DNA of 64,000 nucleotides from Brevibacillus brevis. GTDB lineage: Bacteria; Bacillota; Bacilli; Brevibacillales; Brevibacillaceae. This document shows, one piece after another, positions 8,928-16,722 of the stretch (position 1 is the stretch's first letter; every line of letters begins with the position of its first letter). The stretch spans positions 3,976,001-4,040,000 of the forward strand of contig NZ_CP134050.1 in assembly GCF_031583145.1 (NCBI RefSeq), given 5' to 3'. The notes below the pieces were generated by a model. The model was not told the DNA's origin. It saw only the letters and a list, made by a program, of their open reading frames with translations, and did no database searches. The position numbers were made by a program, and so were the translations under genes.

Positions 8928-9624
8928 GTTCCCACCGCCGATTCTAGACTTCTCTATGGAGCCGCTCGTTTTCCATCAGCTTTGACAGAACGACTGCTGT
9001 TTAAACGAGGAGCTCGTGCGTGTGAGATACCGTACGGGAAAAACACTCGCGAAATTCGAAGATAGGTTTTGAAAATTGACAAGCCCCATTGGGCGTGTTT
9101 TTGGGAGGAACGGCAGCCCAAGTACCAGGAGTGCCATTTATGTTTACTTCAGCGGGACTGTTACCGTTGGCAGAAGGTTTGAGCGGTTGTTTCATCCCTT
9201 TGCTGAAGGAATTGGATGTCGTGACCGCACGCCGCTGCCTCCGGTCGACCTACACCGCGAGCCACAAAGACCAGCGACCCGCTTTACCCGCAGCTTCCCT
9301 TCACGGTCCAAAACCGACGAATTCGGACTTTGCTCCCTCCGTTTTCCATCCTCTATAATGAGCTCATACGCACTCCGATCCGGACGAGAGATGCGCGGAA
9401 AACAGAAGGAGAATCGAGTTTCGTTGGAATCGTCCCTCATGAAGAACGTGTTTTTTTGAATCTATGGATTGGTGACCATCCACACTGTCTACACCTCGGT
9501 CGCTACGTTGGAAGTTCATAATCCTGTGCGGATTGTGACTGTATCGGCAACAGCGAGTCCGTCCGCTTCCGTCAGCGAGGGTTCCTCTCGAAAGTAGGAA
9601 TCGTAAACAAAAGACAAATAACGT
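8928..9624. other. Intergenic region without a convincing gene
   Basis: Several short frames are open on the plus strand but none has both a ribosome binding site and protein-like composition. The most protein-like is a frame from a TTG at 9469 to the TAG at 9595-9597 (about 42 codons, Val/Thr/Ser-rich). It starts after a run of seven T at 9451-9457 and ends about 30 bp before the terminator at 9625. It could be the 3' remnant of a gene with an upstream frameshift, but this is weak. Confidence 0.3.
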
Positions 9625-9656
9625 AAAAGCACTCTACCCTTTTGTAGAGTGCTTTT
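9625..9656. terminator. Strong bidirectional terminator
   Basis: AAAAGCACTCTAC (9625-9637) pairs perfectly with GTAGAGTGCTTTT (9644-9656) over a 6-nt loop, with TCTTTTATT following. No intact gene precedes it on the plus strand, which supports the idea that a gene has been lost here. Confidence 0.8.
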
Positions 9657-9664
9657 CTTTTATT

Positions 9665-10015
9665 CAGATGGAAAAGAGGCAGCAAAAAGGGAAAATGCCG
9701 CGAACGAAAGATTGACCCAACTGACTGGTCAGCTTTCTGCGTATTTTACGTCGGAACACCAGACAGATGCGTTTCGTGCTCAAACTCTTTCGAACTGAGG
9801 GAACGCATCAACGATTTGCAGGCTCTTCTGTATCCGGACCATGATGACGAGTACAAGATCATTACTCTCTATACGCTGCATACGAACCCGAAAAACATTT
9901 TGAAGAAGCATACGGCAAACGAAATAGATAGCTTCTTCACCAAACTGAATCTCGCAATGGATCAGCTGGAACAAGTCATAGAGCCACACACGGAATATAT
10001 GTTATGCGCAACTGC
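9665..10015 (+). pseudogene. Decayed coding fragment, family unknown
   Basis: One frame reads EAAKRENAANERLTQLTGQL and on to a TGA near 9798, while the adjacent frame continues the same coding texture with FELRERINDLQALLYPDHDD and on to about 10010 (MDQLEQVIEPHTEY). The two halves join around 9785-9800, as expected for a single frameshift in a formerly continuous helical protein. There is no start with a ribosome binding site at the 5' end, which abuts the terminator. I do not recognise the family. Decay rather than programmed frameshifting is inferred from the missing start and the broken neighbours. Confidence 0.4.
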
Positions 10016-10217
10016 CTTCACGTCTTTGCTCAGGAATAGCTTTGTCATTCCGCGCTTGTCACGTCCGTTTTGCCATTTTCAGGGTGTTTCCCTCGATTGT
10101 CCCTGTTCCGTTCGCGCCTGCATATTTTTTATTCAATTGGATACCAATAAGCTTGTTAACAAAGTATGCCAATGCCTCTCCGCATTCCTGCCATCATGAA
10201 AGGAGAACTCATCGTTC

Positions 10218-10860
10218 ATGAAACTTGCCACGCGAGTCTCTGCGTCAAAATTGCGGCAGCTCCCTACCTCGGCTCGGCCAGTCGTCGATCCGAACGACGT
10301 TCTTGTCCCTGATGGCTATCACGTAGAGGTGATTGCGGCAGGCCTTTCCTTCCCAACCGGAATGGGATTTGCCGACGACGGAACATTGTTTATTTTAGAA
10401 GGCGGCAGTACTTGGCCGACCAGGCCGGCCATCCTTCCCCGAATCCTTCAGCTGAATACGGACGGCACTCTTGAGGTCTTCGCTTCGGAAGTTTTAGGTG
10501 GGCCGCGTGGGATCACCTATCATGACGGATACATATACATCACCATCAAAGATGGATATTACGCAAGCGTAGTACGGTACGATGTAAAAACGAAACAGCG
10601 TCAGGTTCTATTTGACCGAATCCCAAGCGGCGGCTGGCACGAGCCTGGAGGACCTGTCATTGGCCCCCACGATGGCCTCCTTTATTTTGCCAGCGGATCT
10701 GTCTCCCAAAATGGAGTCTGCCTTCCGTCCGGATTTACCGTAGATCTGGCCAAGCATCCCGATGCTCATGATGTACCCGGACAGGATGTTACCTTGACGG
10801 GAAACAATGTATGGACACGGAATCCGCTCATGCCTTTTCCCAGTGAACGCCGTTTCCCCC
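10218..10860 (+). pseudogene. Truncated sorbosone-dehydrogenase-like beta-propeller gene
   Basis: The first about 210 residues match the beta-propeller of the intact fusion protein at 12359-14098 blade for blade: GYHVEVIAAGLSFPTGMGF against GYRLEQVICGLTFPTSLVF, the later GGPRGITYHDGYIYI, and NNVWTRNPL against QNFPSENPL. After RNPLMPFPSER the frame runs into Arg/Ser-rich out-of-frame sequence that, read in the next frame, is the helical protein gene at 10843. So the last two-thirds of the propeller are missing and the end is fused to another gene, best explained by a deletion with a junction near 10840-10865. AAGGAG precedes the ATG at 10218 with a long 13-nt spacing, so a truncated product might still be made. 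Confidence 0.7.
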
Positions 10861-11391
10861 CTACTCATCGAAATAGACGAGGAATCATGGACGTATCAAT
10901 TGGACCAAGTAGCGAACTGGTTAGGAAACGTAGCCGTGGCGCAATCTGCGTTTCGGCAATTTCTCGAGGACACACTGGACAAAATTGATGAACCCAACAT
11001 CCGGTATGTCCTATCCAAAATGGCGACAGCAGCGCAAGATCATGAGTCGAGGGTTCAGGATATTTACCATGTCATCGGGCGAGACCCATCCGATATAAAC
11101 TTGATGATGGGAGAAATGATGGCGAAAGTGAATGAGACTCTTGCTTTTTTTCAGGGTTTATATGGCGGTGCCGTAGGTCCTTGGAGAGATATTCAGCGTT
11201 TGTTGATGATCAACCTGAACTCCCAAGGCGCCTTTGCTGTAGTCGAGCAGCTGGGTCTCGCTCTTGGACTCCATGAGATTGAGGAAATTACTTTTCCCAT
11301 CATTCATGAAAAACAAACCGAGCACATTGTCTTGCAGGAATACATGTTGGAGATGGCACCCGTAGCCATCCTCTACAAAAAGGATATCTAA
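10843..11391 (+). CDS. Helical (ferritin-like) protein of unknown function, possibly lacking its native start region
   Basis: About 182 aa, almost entirely alpha-helical, with regularly spaced acidic and histidine residues (YQLDQVANWLGNVAVAQ, AAQDHESRVQDIYHVI, LHEIEEITFPIIHEKQTEHI). The pattern resembles four-helix ferritin-like proteins, though I cannot assign metal ligands with certainty. The only plausible in-frame start near the beginning is GTG at 10843, without a ribosome binding site, exactly where the upstream beta-propeller gene is cut off. Translation may therefore depend on read-through or be lost. A good terminator follows the stop codon within 5 bp, showing the 3' end is intact. 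Confidence 0.55.
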   Translation: MNAVSPLLIEIDEESWTYQLDQVANWLGNVAVAQSAFRQFLEDTLDKIDEPNIRYVLSKMATAAQDHESRVQDIYHVIGRDPSDINLMMGEMMAKVNETLAFFQGLYGGAVGPWRDIQRLLMINLNSQGAFAVVEQLGLALGLHEIEEITFPIIHEKQTEHIVLQEYMLEMAPVAILYKKDI

Positions 11392-11395
11392 GCGC

Positions 11396-11433
11396 AAAAG
11401 CTGAGACTCCCATTCCCTTGGGTCTCAGCTTTT
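11396..11433. terminator. Bidirectional terminator
   Basis: AAAAGCTGAGAC (11396-11407) pairs with GGTCTCAGCTTTT (11421-11433). It separates two convergent genes and can serve both. Confidence 0.8.
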
Positions 11434-11460
11434 CCGGTTCCTGGATAAAGTCAGTGACAA

Positions 11461-12060
11461 TCAATCACCTGATTCGAATCCAAAATAGCCGATTGATCTT
11501 TTAATTCTTCCAACCAGAAACATCCCGATTTCCACCCAGAAGAGGCAGTATAATAGAGCGCTTGCGTATACGAGCAAGAACTGTCGGAGGCTCCAAGCGG
11601 ACGCCATTTCAGGTCCCAATACAGGAATTCCGACCAAAAAAGTCAGTACAGCAATCCCTCCAAGTAATAAAAGGGCATTGAATGCTGCCATAAGTATTCT
11701 TCTCCTGCAATACAGGAAGGCCATCCCCAAACCAATGCCCAAAACACCAGTTGTTCCGGCGAATATAGGAATTTCTGTCGGTTGAATCAAAAGGAGAAGC
11801 AAGTTTGTGAGCAAGAACGCTTTTCCCCCCATAAAGGGTGAATGGATCGTGCAAATGAGAATCGGCGCGGTTGATAACATGCTGAGGGGATATCCAATAC
11901 CCGGAAAAAATCCTCCGGCTGATTGAAGCAAGGCAGCCAACACACTCATTAAAGCTGTTAACACAAGTCTCCCGGTTTTCTGTCTGCCGTCAACCACTTT
12001 ACCAATCAACAACGCATCTGGCGCGATGGGAGCAAAACAGTAATGGATAATGTTCCTCAT
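11461..12060 (-). CDS. Multi-pass membrane protein, function unknown
   Basis: About 199 aa with five to six hydrophobic segments, short charged loops and a basic C-terminal end (GRIKRSIGYFG). Overall size and topology resemble small transporter components such as ECF substrate-binding subunits, but no diagnostic motif is seen and I would not assign a function. ATG at 12060 is chosen because AGGTGA sits 5 nt upstream; a GTG at 12069 is also in frame. It lies downstream of the ebo-like operon on the same strand but after a strong terminator, so it is probably separately transcribed. Confidence 0.65.
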   Translation of the reverse strand: MRNIIHYCFAPIAPDALLIGKVVDGRQKTGRLVLTALMSVLAALLQSAGGFFPGIGYPLSMLSTAPILICTIHSPFMGGKAFLLTNLLLLLIQPTEIPIFAGTTGVLGIGLGMAFLYCRRRILMAAFNALLLLGGIAVLTFLVGIPVLGPEMASAWSLRQFLLVYASALLYCLFWVEIGMFLVGRIKRSIGYFGFESGD

Positions 12061-12326
12061 CAAAATCACCTATCCCAAACATCGTTTTGAGATAAATCGG
12101 TTGGTTCACCGTGCGAAAGCTATCTTCGTTTCCCGGAGCCAATGTTCCCGCCCTAATACCAACCATTGCGGTAAACAAAGGTGGGAAACGAATACGTCCC
12201 TGTCCCCATTCTAACCACCAGAATTATTCCTATACCCCAACAGAAATTGCTTGCTTATGGTCATAGAGTGAGTGCCCACAGTGGGTTTTTGAAAGGATTT
12301 CAGTTGAGGAAGAAGTCCGCCCATGT
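12061..12326. other. Intergenic region with REP-like motif
   Basis: No gene is seen. The stretch around 12180-12220 contains GTGGGAAACGAATACGTCCC followed by TGTCCCC. It resembles the GGGAC/GTCCC-rich palindromic ends that accompany REP-associated transposase remnants in many genomes. This is a resemblance only; no transposase fragment is present. Confidence 0.25.
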
Positions 12327-12353
12327 AAAAAAGCACCTTTGCAGGTGCTTTTT
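12327..12353. terminator. Terminator of the ebo-like operon
   Basis: AAAAAAGCACCT (12327-12338) pairs with AGGTGCTTTTT (12343-12353), a strong stem with tracts on both sides. It lies 6 bp beyond the stop codon of the last operon gene on the minus strand. Confidence 0.85.
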
Positions 12354-12358
12354 GTTTT

Positions 12359-14098
12359 TTATGCCCTGCTGATCCGCCACAGCGCGCCGCTCTCAGAATA
12401 TGGGATCGCCGTAGTAGCTGCCGCACTAAGTTTTCCAAAGTCCAATACATAGAGACTTTCCCCATCCGGCGAAAAACGAACCGCTATGGGGCGTTCTGGT
12501 CCATCTTTGTCCATTCCCGGTTTCAGATTGATCAAAAAGTCACGGACTTGGCCAGTAAACGGATTAGCCCGCACTACACGGTATCCTACCGGTTTCTGAT
12601 TCCCCGTCGTTATTGGAGGAGCACTGCCAAATTGGGCAAAAAACATTTCGCCGACACATCCAAATGCTCCATCCATACAGAAATCAAATTTCTGGGTTGC
12701 TGAGTGGGGTTTGAAACGAATGTATGGCTGCTGGGCAAGCTCGGGATGAACAGCGAGCAAAAATTGCGGCTGTGCCTGGCCTGGCGGTTTAAAATAGGGG
12801 AGTGTCACCGGCAAACCACTGGCGAAATCAGGCCAGCCATACCAACCGGGGATGACCTCATATAGAGCGTCCCAATCCCCTTCAATCGGGCGGCTTCCGC
12901 GGAAATCAAAGCCGTGATTGGTGGCGAACAATCTGCCATCCGGTGAGAACCCGAGCCCGAAAATATTGCGGAAACCGTCAGCCACGATTTCAAGCTCACT
13001 GCCATCCGGGTTTGCCCGATAAATCACTCCGTTCGCCATTCGCCTTCCTTTGACCACCTCCCTCGGGTGTCCGGGGGTTCCGAACGGTCGGAAAGCTCCG
13101 GTAACCACTTTCTCTTCCGGATTGATCTTATTCAAAGGATTTTCGCTGGGAAAGTTTTGCCCCACCAAATGCAGATCGCGGGCCGGTATATCGTGATCTT
13201 TGGGACGCAGGCCCAGCCAGCCGTAATAGGCATTATCAACCCCGACTACACCGGAGTTGGTCGTGGTACCGACGGCAAAATACATTTTTCCATCGGGTCC
13301 AAATGCCAGCTCAGAAGTAAAATGATCACTGCCGCCCCTCAGACCATCAATCAGGATTTCTTTTTCTCCCCTACCGTTCACTCGGTATACCTTGCCATTA
13401 GCGCTTCCCGTTACTATATATAGCCCGCCTTCAAACCACGCCATACCGGTAAGCGGTCCTTCAAACCCGGATACGAATTCCTCCATACTTCCATCCCTGC
13501 ACACACGAAATACCCTTGCTTCCGCATACGCCGGTCCGTAACTGTATCCCGCTTCCGCAATATACATATCTCCACAATCATCAAATACCAATGATGTCGG
13601 AAAAGTAAGTCCACATATGACTTGCTCCAGTCTGTATCCCGGTTCAAGCCAATAATCGGCATGAGGCGCAAAATCCAAGCTCTCCTCTACCGATTTTCCA
13701 AATCGCCTCTTGATATCGGACAACAATTCAATCTGTATTCGTTTTAGATTTACCAGCATTTCAGCCGCAGGCAGCAAGTCGGGGGAGGCATGAAAGAAAT
13801 AGGGATAAGATTCATAAACGAGTACTAATTCCTTTTCCCTGTCCTCAAGCTCCTGCAGCAGAGAAGCAATATTGTCATGATAAGCTATGACCTCCTCGGA
13901 AACCACCGGGGGCGCAAGCGAAATCGAATGAAAAAGTAGATCCATGCTTTCACGCTGCTTGTTTTGGATCCTTGCCAGCTTGTTTGCATATTCCATTGTA
14001 TGGTGGCTCAACGCACGAAGCAGCTGATCATACAGCCTTTGATTCACTGCCTCCCAAACCGCTGCTCGGACTACCAGTTTACCGGGCATGGAAGTCAA
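12359..14098 (-). CDS. Fusion of N-terminal helical domain and sorbosone-dehydrogenase-like beta-propeller
   Basis: A 579-aa protein. Residues 1 to about 145 are a helical domain rich in Glu, His and Leu (HHTMEYANKLARIQNKQRES onward). From about 150 a six-bladed NHL/PQQ-dependent sugar-dehydrogenase-like propeller follows (RLEQVICGLTFPTSLVF, MYFAVGTTTNSGVVG, ANGVIYRANPDGSELEIVADGFRN, GLGFSPDGRLFATNHG, GWYGWPDF). No signal peptide is evident, unusual for PQQ-type dehydrogenases, so cofactor use is uncertain. TTG at 14098 has GGAGG suitably placed (9 nt), while the internal ATG is too far away. It is the last gene of the ebo-like operon. A truncated paralogue of the propeller lies at 10218. Confidence 0.75.
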   Translation of the reverse strand: MTSMPGKLVVRAAVWEAVNQRLYDQLLRALSHHTMEYANKLARIQNKQRESMDLLFHSISLAPPVVSEEVIAYHDNIASLLQELEDREKELVLVYESYPYFFHASPDLLPAAEMLVNLKRIQIELLSDIKRRFGKSVEESLDFAPHADYWLEPGYRLEQVICGLTFPTSLVFDDCGDMYIAEAGYSYGPAYAEARVFRVCRDGSMEEFVSGFEGPLTGMAWFEGGLYIVTGSANGKVYRVNGRGEKEILIDGLRGGSDHFTSELAFGPDGKMYFAVGTTTNSGVVGVDNAYYGWLGLRPKDHDIPARDLHLVGQNFPSENPLNKINPEEKVVTGAFRPFGTPGHPREVVKGRRMANGVIYRANPDGSELEIVADGFRNIFGLGFSPDGRLFATNHGFDFRGSRPIEGDWDALYEVIPGWYGWPDFASGLPVTLPYFKPPGQAQPQFLLAVHPELAQQPYIRFKPHSATQKFDFCMDGAFGCVGEMFFAQFGSAPPITTGNQKPVGYRVVRANPFTGQVRDFLINLKPGMDKDGPERPIAVRFSPDGESLYVLDFGKLSAAATTAIPYSESGALWRISRA

Positions 14099-14159
14099 TA
14101 TTCTTCACCTCCGCTGTCTGTAAGATATCTGACGTGCACGACACTACCCGTAATGATTC

Positions 14160-15359
14160 TTACCTGTCACCCTCCGCGTTTACTTTCCATTCTTTTGCAA
14201 ATTCCCTCAGTTTTTGATACTGTTCATCCAATGCATACAGGTCAGCCTTGTACGGCGATTTGAAAAAGAGCGACAAGTGGGTCATTGCCCCCGAAAGTCC
14301 GGCCCGCAATGCTTGCTCCATAAATACGGCCAGATCGACGACGAGCGGAGCAGCCAGTACGGAATCGATTCCCTGCCAGTTTACCTTCATGCTCATCCGC
14401 TCGCCCAGCCAGCCTTCAAAATCAATCGAATCCCACGCCTCTTTGCGATCCCCGCGTACCGGGAAATAATCGATTCGAACTTTATGGTCAAAGTCATCAT
14501 ATCCAAGCACTCGTTCCAAACCTGTCGTTTTTGAACTGATTTTAGCCGCCGCATGCCCCGGATCTTCCAACACGGCCCCATCTGTATTCCCCAACAGGTT
14601 GGTGCTGTACCAGCCGATCACTTTCAGCCCGCGTTGGCGAAACATGTTTCCCAGCACATGTTTGTATAACGTTTGTCCGGTACGCCCGTCTTTTCCCGCG
14701 ATCGGCACACCCTGTTGTGCGGCAAGCACCTGGAGGGCAGGAATTTCGGCGGTCGTACTCGGCGTAAAATTCACGTAGGCGGCTTTTTCTTGCAGGGCGG
14801 CATAAGCATACAGCATACCGGGGCGAATGTGAGCAGAATTCTCCGCCAGCGCCTGCTCGAACAGGGAAAGCTTTTCGTATGCCGGCACCGGTTTTACATC
14901 TTCCTCCGTAGCGGATAGATTGATCACGATCACCCGATCCAGGTTGTTTCGCAGCTTGAATTCGACGATTTGCTGTTGTAAGCGGGACAAGGCATCAAGA
15001 AGGAAACCCGCACCTTCCTCATCAACTTGATAGACCGTCCGTATATGGCCGCTGAGGTTTGCCATCGGTGCAGGCCAAATTGGTATCTGCTCCAATTCAT
15101 CCATCACTGAGTCAAGCACCTCTTTGGGCACAATCCCGTGCTGCTCGGTATTCTCCGCCAGCCCGCCCCGTTTGATATCCCAACCGCCAAACACCAGTTG
15201 ATCGATGGAGATCAGGTCCAGGCATTCAAACTCCGGCTGGGACGAGATCACTCCCCGAAGTGGGACAAGCCCCTTTTTTACGGCCAAAAGTCCAGCGATG
15301 GTCGTCGTGGCAACCGCACCAAGAGCTCCAACAAACAGTACTCCCGCTCTCCGCTCCAT
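14160..15359 (-). CDS. Myo-inositol-1-phosphate synthase family protein
   Basis: A 399-aa NAD-dependent sugar-phosphate cyclase of the inositol-3-phosphate synthase family. It has an N-terminal Rossmann motif (VGALGAVATT) and the C-terminal family block AGKDGRTGQTLYKHVLGNMF, followed by GWYSTNLLGNTDG, KVRIDYFPVRGDRKEAWD and DSVLAAPLVVDL, with the lysines expected in the active site. In the family the reaction is glucose-6-phosphate to inositol phosphate; whether this divergent member keeps that substrate is open. The ATG directly follows the TAA of the upstream gene, with GGAGG inside that gene's end, indicating tight coupling. In the ebo clusters I know of the cyclase slot is held by a dehydroquinate-synthase-like enzyme, so this may be a functional replacement. 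Confidence 0.88.
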   Translation of the reverse strand: MERRAGVLFVGALGAVATTTIAGLLAVKKGLVPLRGVISSQPEFECLDLISIDQLVFGGWDIKRGGLAENTEQHGIVPKEVLDSVMDELEQIPIWPAPMANLSGHIRTVYQVDEEGAGFLLDALSRLQQQIVEFKLRNNLDRVIVINLSATEEDVKPVPAYEKLSLFEQALAENSAHIRPGMLYAYAALQEKAAYVNFTPSTTAEIPALQVLAAQQGVPIAGKDGRTGQTLYKHVLGNMFRQRGLKVIGWYSTNLLGNTDGAVLEDPGHAAAKISSKTTGLERVLGYDDFDHKVRIDYFPVRGDRKEAWDSIDFEGWLGERMSMKVNWQGIDSVLAAPLVVDLAVFMEQALRAGLSGAMTHLSLFFKSPYKADLYALDEQYQKLREFAKEWKVNAEGDR

Positions 15360-16700
15360 TTACACGCCTCCTTCTTGACGGCAAAGCCGCAGGAGTAAAT
15401 CATGGATCTCCGTCGCATGCACTGTTTGCGGGAGTTCCATTTCGCGATCGCTTACGACCAGTGACACTTCGTCGTTCTCTCCTCGAACCGGCAGCCCGTG
15501 CGATCCTCGGATTCTATCCGGTTCTAGCGGAATGCGCAAAGTTTTGGGATCAACAAAAAGTTCAACAGGATCGTAGCCGGGCTTACGGTGAATATCCACC
15601 GTATGGGCAAATTCGGGAGCATGCTCGTGATTCAGCCACCAGTAGTAGACAAACCAACTGTCGGGCTCTGCCAATACGATCAGTTCGCCTGACCTGTCGT
15701 GATCGATCGCATTTTGCTTCTTCTCTTCTTCGCCCCATACTTCCGCGACGCCCGGCAGCTCTGCCAGCAGCCGTTTTACTTCCGGAATATCGGCGGGGTC
15801 CGATACATAGACATGAGCCACCTGATGGTCGGCCAGAGCAAAGGCTTTCGACATCTCGAAATCAAGAAAATCCATATTGTCAATCCGCTTGACTGCCACA
15901 TACCCATGCTGGTTCAAGATCTGATTGATGTACACGGGCCGGTTGACCGATTGAAAGGCGTATTCCGACAGCAGCACCAGACGTGTGTCTTCCCATAATC
16001 CGAGCAACTTCAAATCATCCACAAATTTGCCGATGAGCTGGTCGATTTCTTTGATCGAGTTTCGAGCTGCCTCACTGTCGGGACCGAATCTTTGCGCGTT
16101 GTAATCCAGATTGGGCAAATAAGCAAGCGTCAGTTGCGGCCTGAATTGCTCTACGATGTGCAAGGCTGCCTGCATGATCCATTCGCTGGAGCGGATAGAA
16201 GCAAGCGGCCCCCAGAATGTTCGCAGATCGAAGTCGCCAAGCTTTTTTCGCAGCTTCTGGTACAAATTCCTCGGCTTGGAATCACACCATTGAATCATTC
16301 GATTTTCCAGATGAATCGGACCGGGTGTCACCACGTAATCGGCCGTGCTCAATTTGCTGAACTGCCAAAACAACACGGCGGTCGTTGCTTGGGGATCCTG
16401 CTTCTTCAATTTTTCCCATAGTTTTTCACCCTGTATCGGCACCATCGTTTGGTTCCACATCGTGATTTCCTTGTAGTCCCTGTCAGGAAGGCCATTGCAA
16501 ATGATCCCGTGTTCGTTCGGGGGTTTTCCGGTCAAATAGGTTGCTTGCACAGTTCCGGTGACCGCTGGAAATACCGGTCGTATTTTCGCGTGCTGCCCTT
16601 CCGCGATGATTTTCTGGATATGCGGAGTACATTCGGGATCGCGAAGATGCTTTGGTTGGAGGCTGATCATATCCAGCACTACGACGTGTTTTTTTCTCAC
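15360..16700 (-). CDS. Type I phosphodiesterase/nucleotide pyrophosphatase (alkaline phosphatase superfamily), EboF-like
   Basis: A 446-aa alkaline-phosphatase-fold hydrolase. The N-terminal metal-binding D10 and probable nucleophile T48 (FPAVTGTVQATYLTG) are present, as is a C-terminal GSHG histidine. The two central metal motifs deviate: the usual D-x-x-x-H element is LDYNAQRFGP (Gln in place of His), and the usual S-D-H-G element is LSEYAF (Glu-Tyr in place of Asp-His). That suggests altered metal content or substrate. The GTG start has GGGGAT upstream. Position between the UbiA-like gene and the cyclase, and the family, match EboF of ebo clusters. The physiological substrate is unknown. 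Confidence 0.82.
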   Translation of the reverse strand: MRKKHVVVLDMISLQPKHLRDPECTPHIQKIIAEGQHAKIRPVFPAVTGTVQATYLTGKPPNEHGIICNGLPDRDYKEITMWNQTMVPIQGEKLWEKLKKQDPQATTAVLFWQFSKLSTADYVVTPGPIHLENRMIQWCDSKPRNLYQKLRKKLGDFDLRTFWGPLASIRSSEWIMQAALHIVEQFRPQLTLAYLPNLDYNAQRFGPDSEAARNSIKEIDQLIGKFVDDLKLLGLWEDTRLVLLSEYAFQSVNRPVYINQILNQHGYVAVKRIDNMDFLDFEMSKAFALADHQVAHVYVSDPADIPEVKRLLAELPGVAEVWGEEEKKQNAIDHDRSGELIVLAEPDSWFVYYWWLNHEHAPEFAHTVDIHRKPGYDPVELFVDPKTLRIPLEPDRIRGSHGLPVRGENDEVSLVVSDREMELPQTVHATEIHDLLLRLCRQEGGV

Positions 16701-16722
16701 AGGCGACCATCCCCTTTATGTG

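Noticed and set aside
8930..9060. Sigma-G promoter for the ger operon
   Set aside because: Expected from the family, but no GNATR/CATNNTA pair at the right spacing could be found by eye.
9076..9459. Plus-strand frame of 127 codons in the ger upstream region
   Set aside because: No ribosome binding site, Arg/Ser/Pro-rich composition, and overlapping frames of equal quality; not supported as a gene.
12180..12220. GTCCC-rich sequence as a mobile element end
   Set aside because: Only a resemblance to REP-type ends; no transposase fragment, inverted repeat pair or target duplication, so not called as a mobile element.
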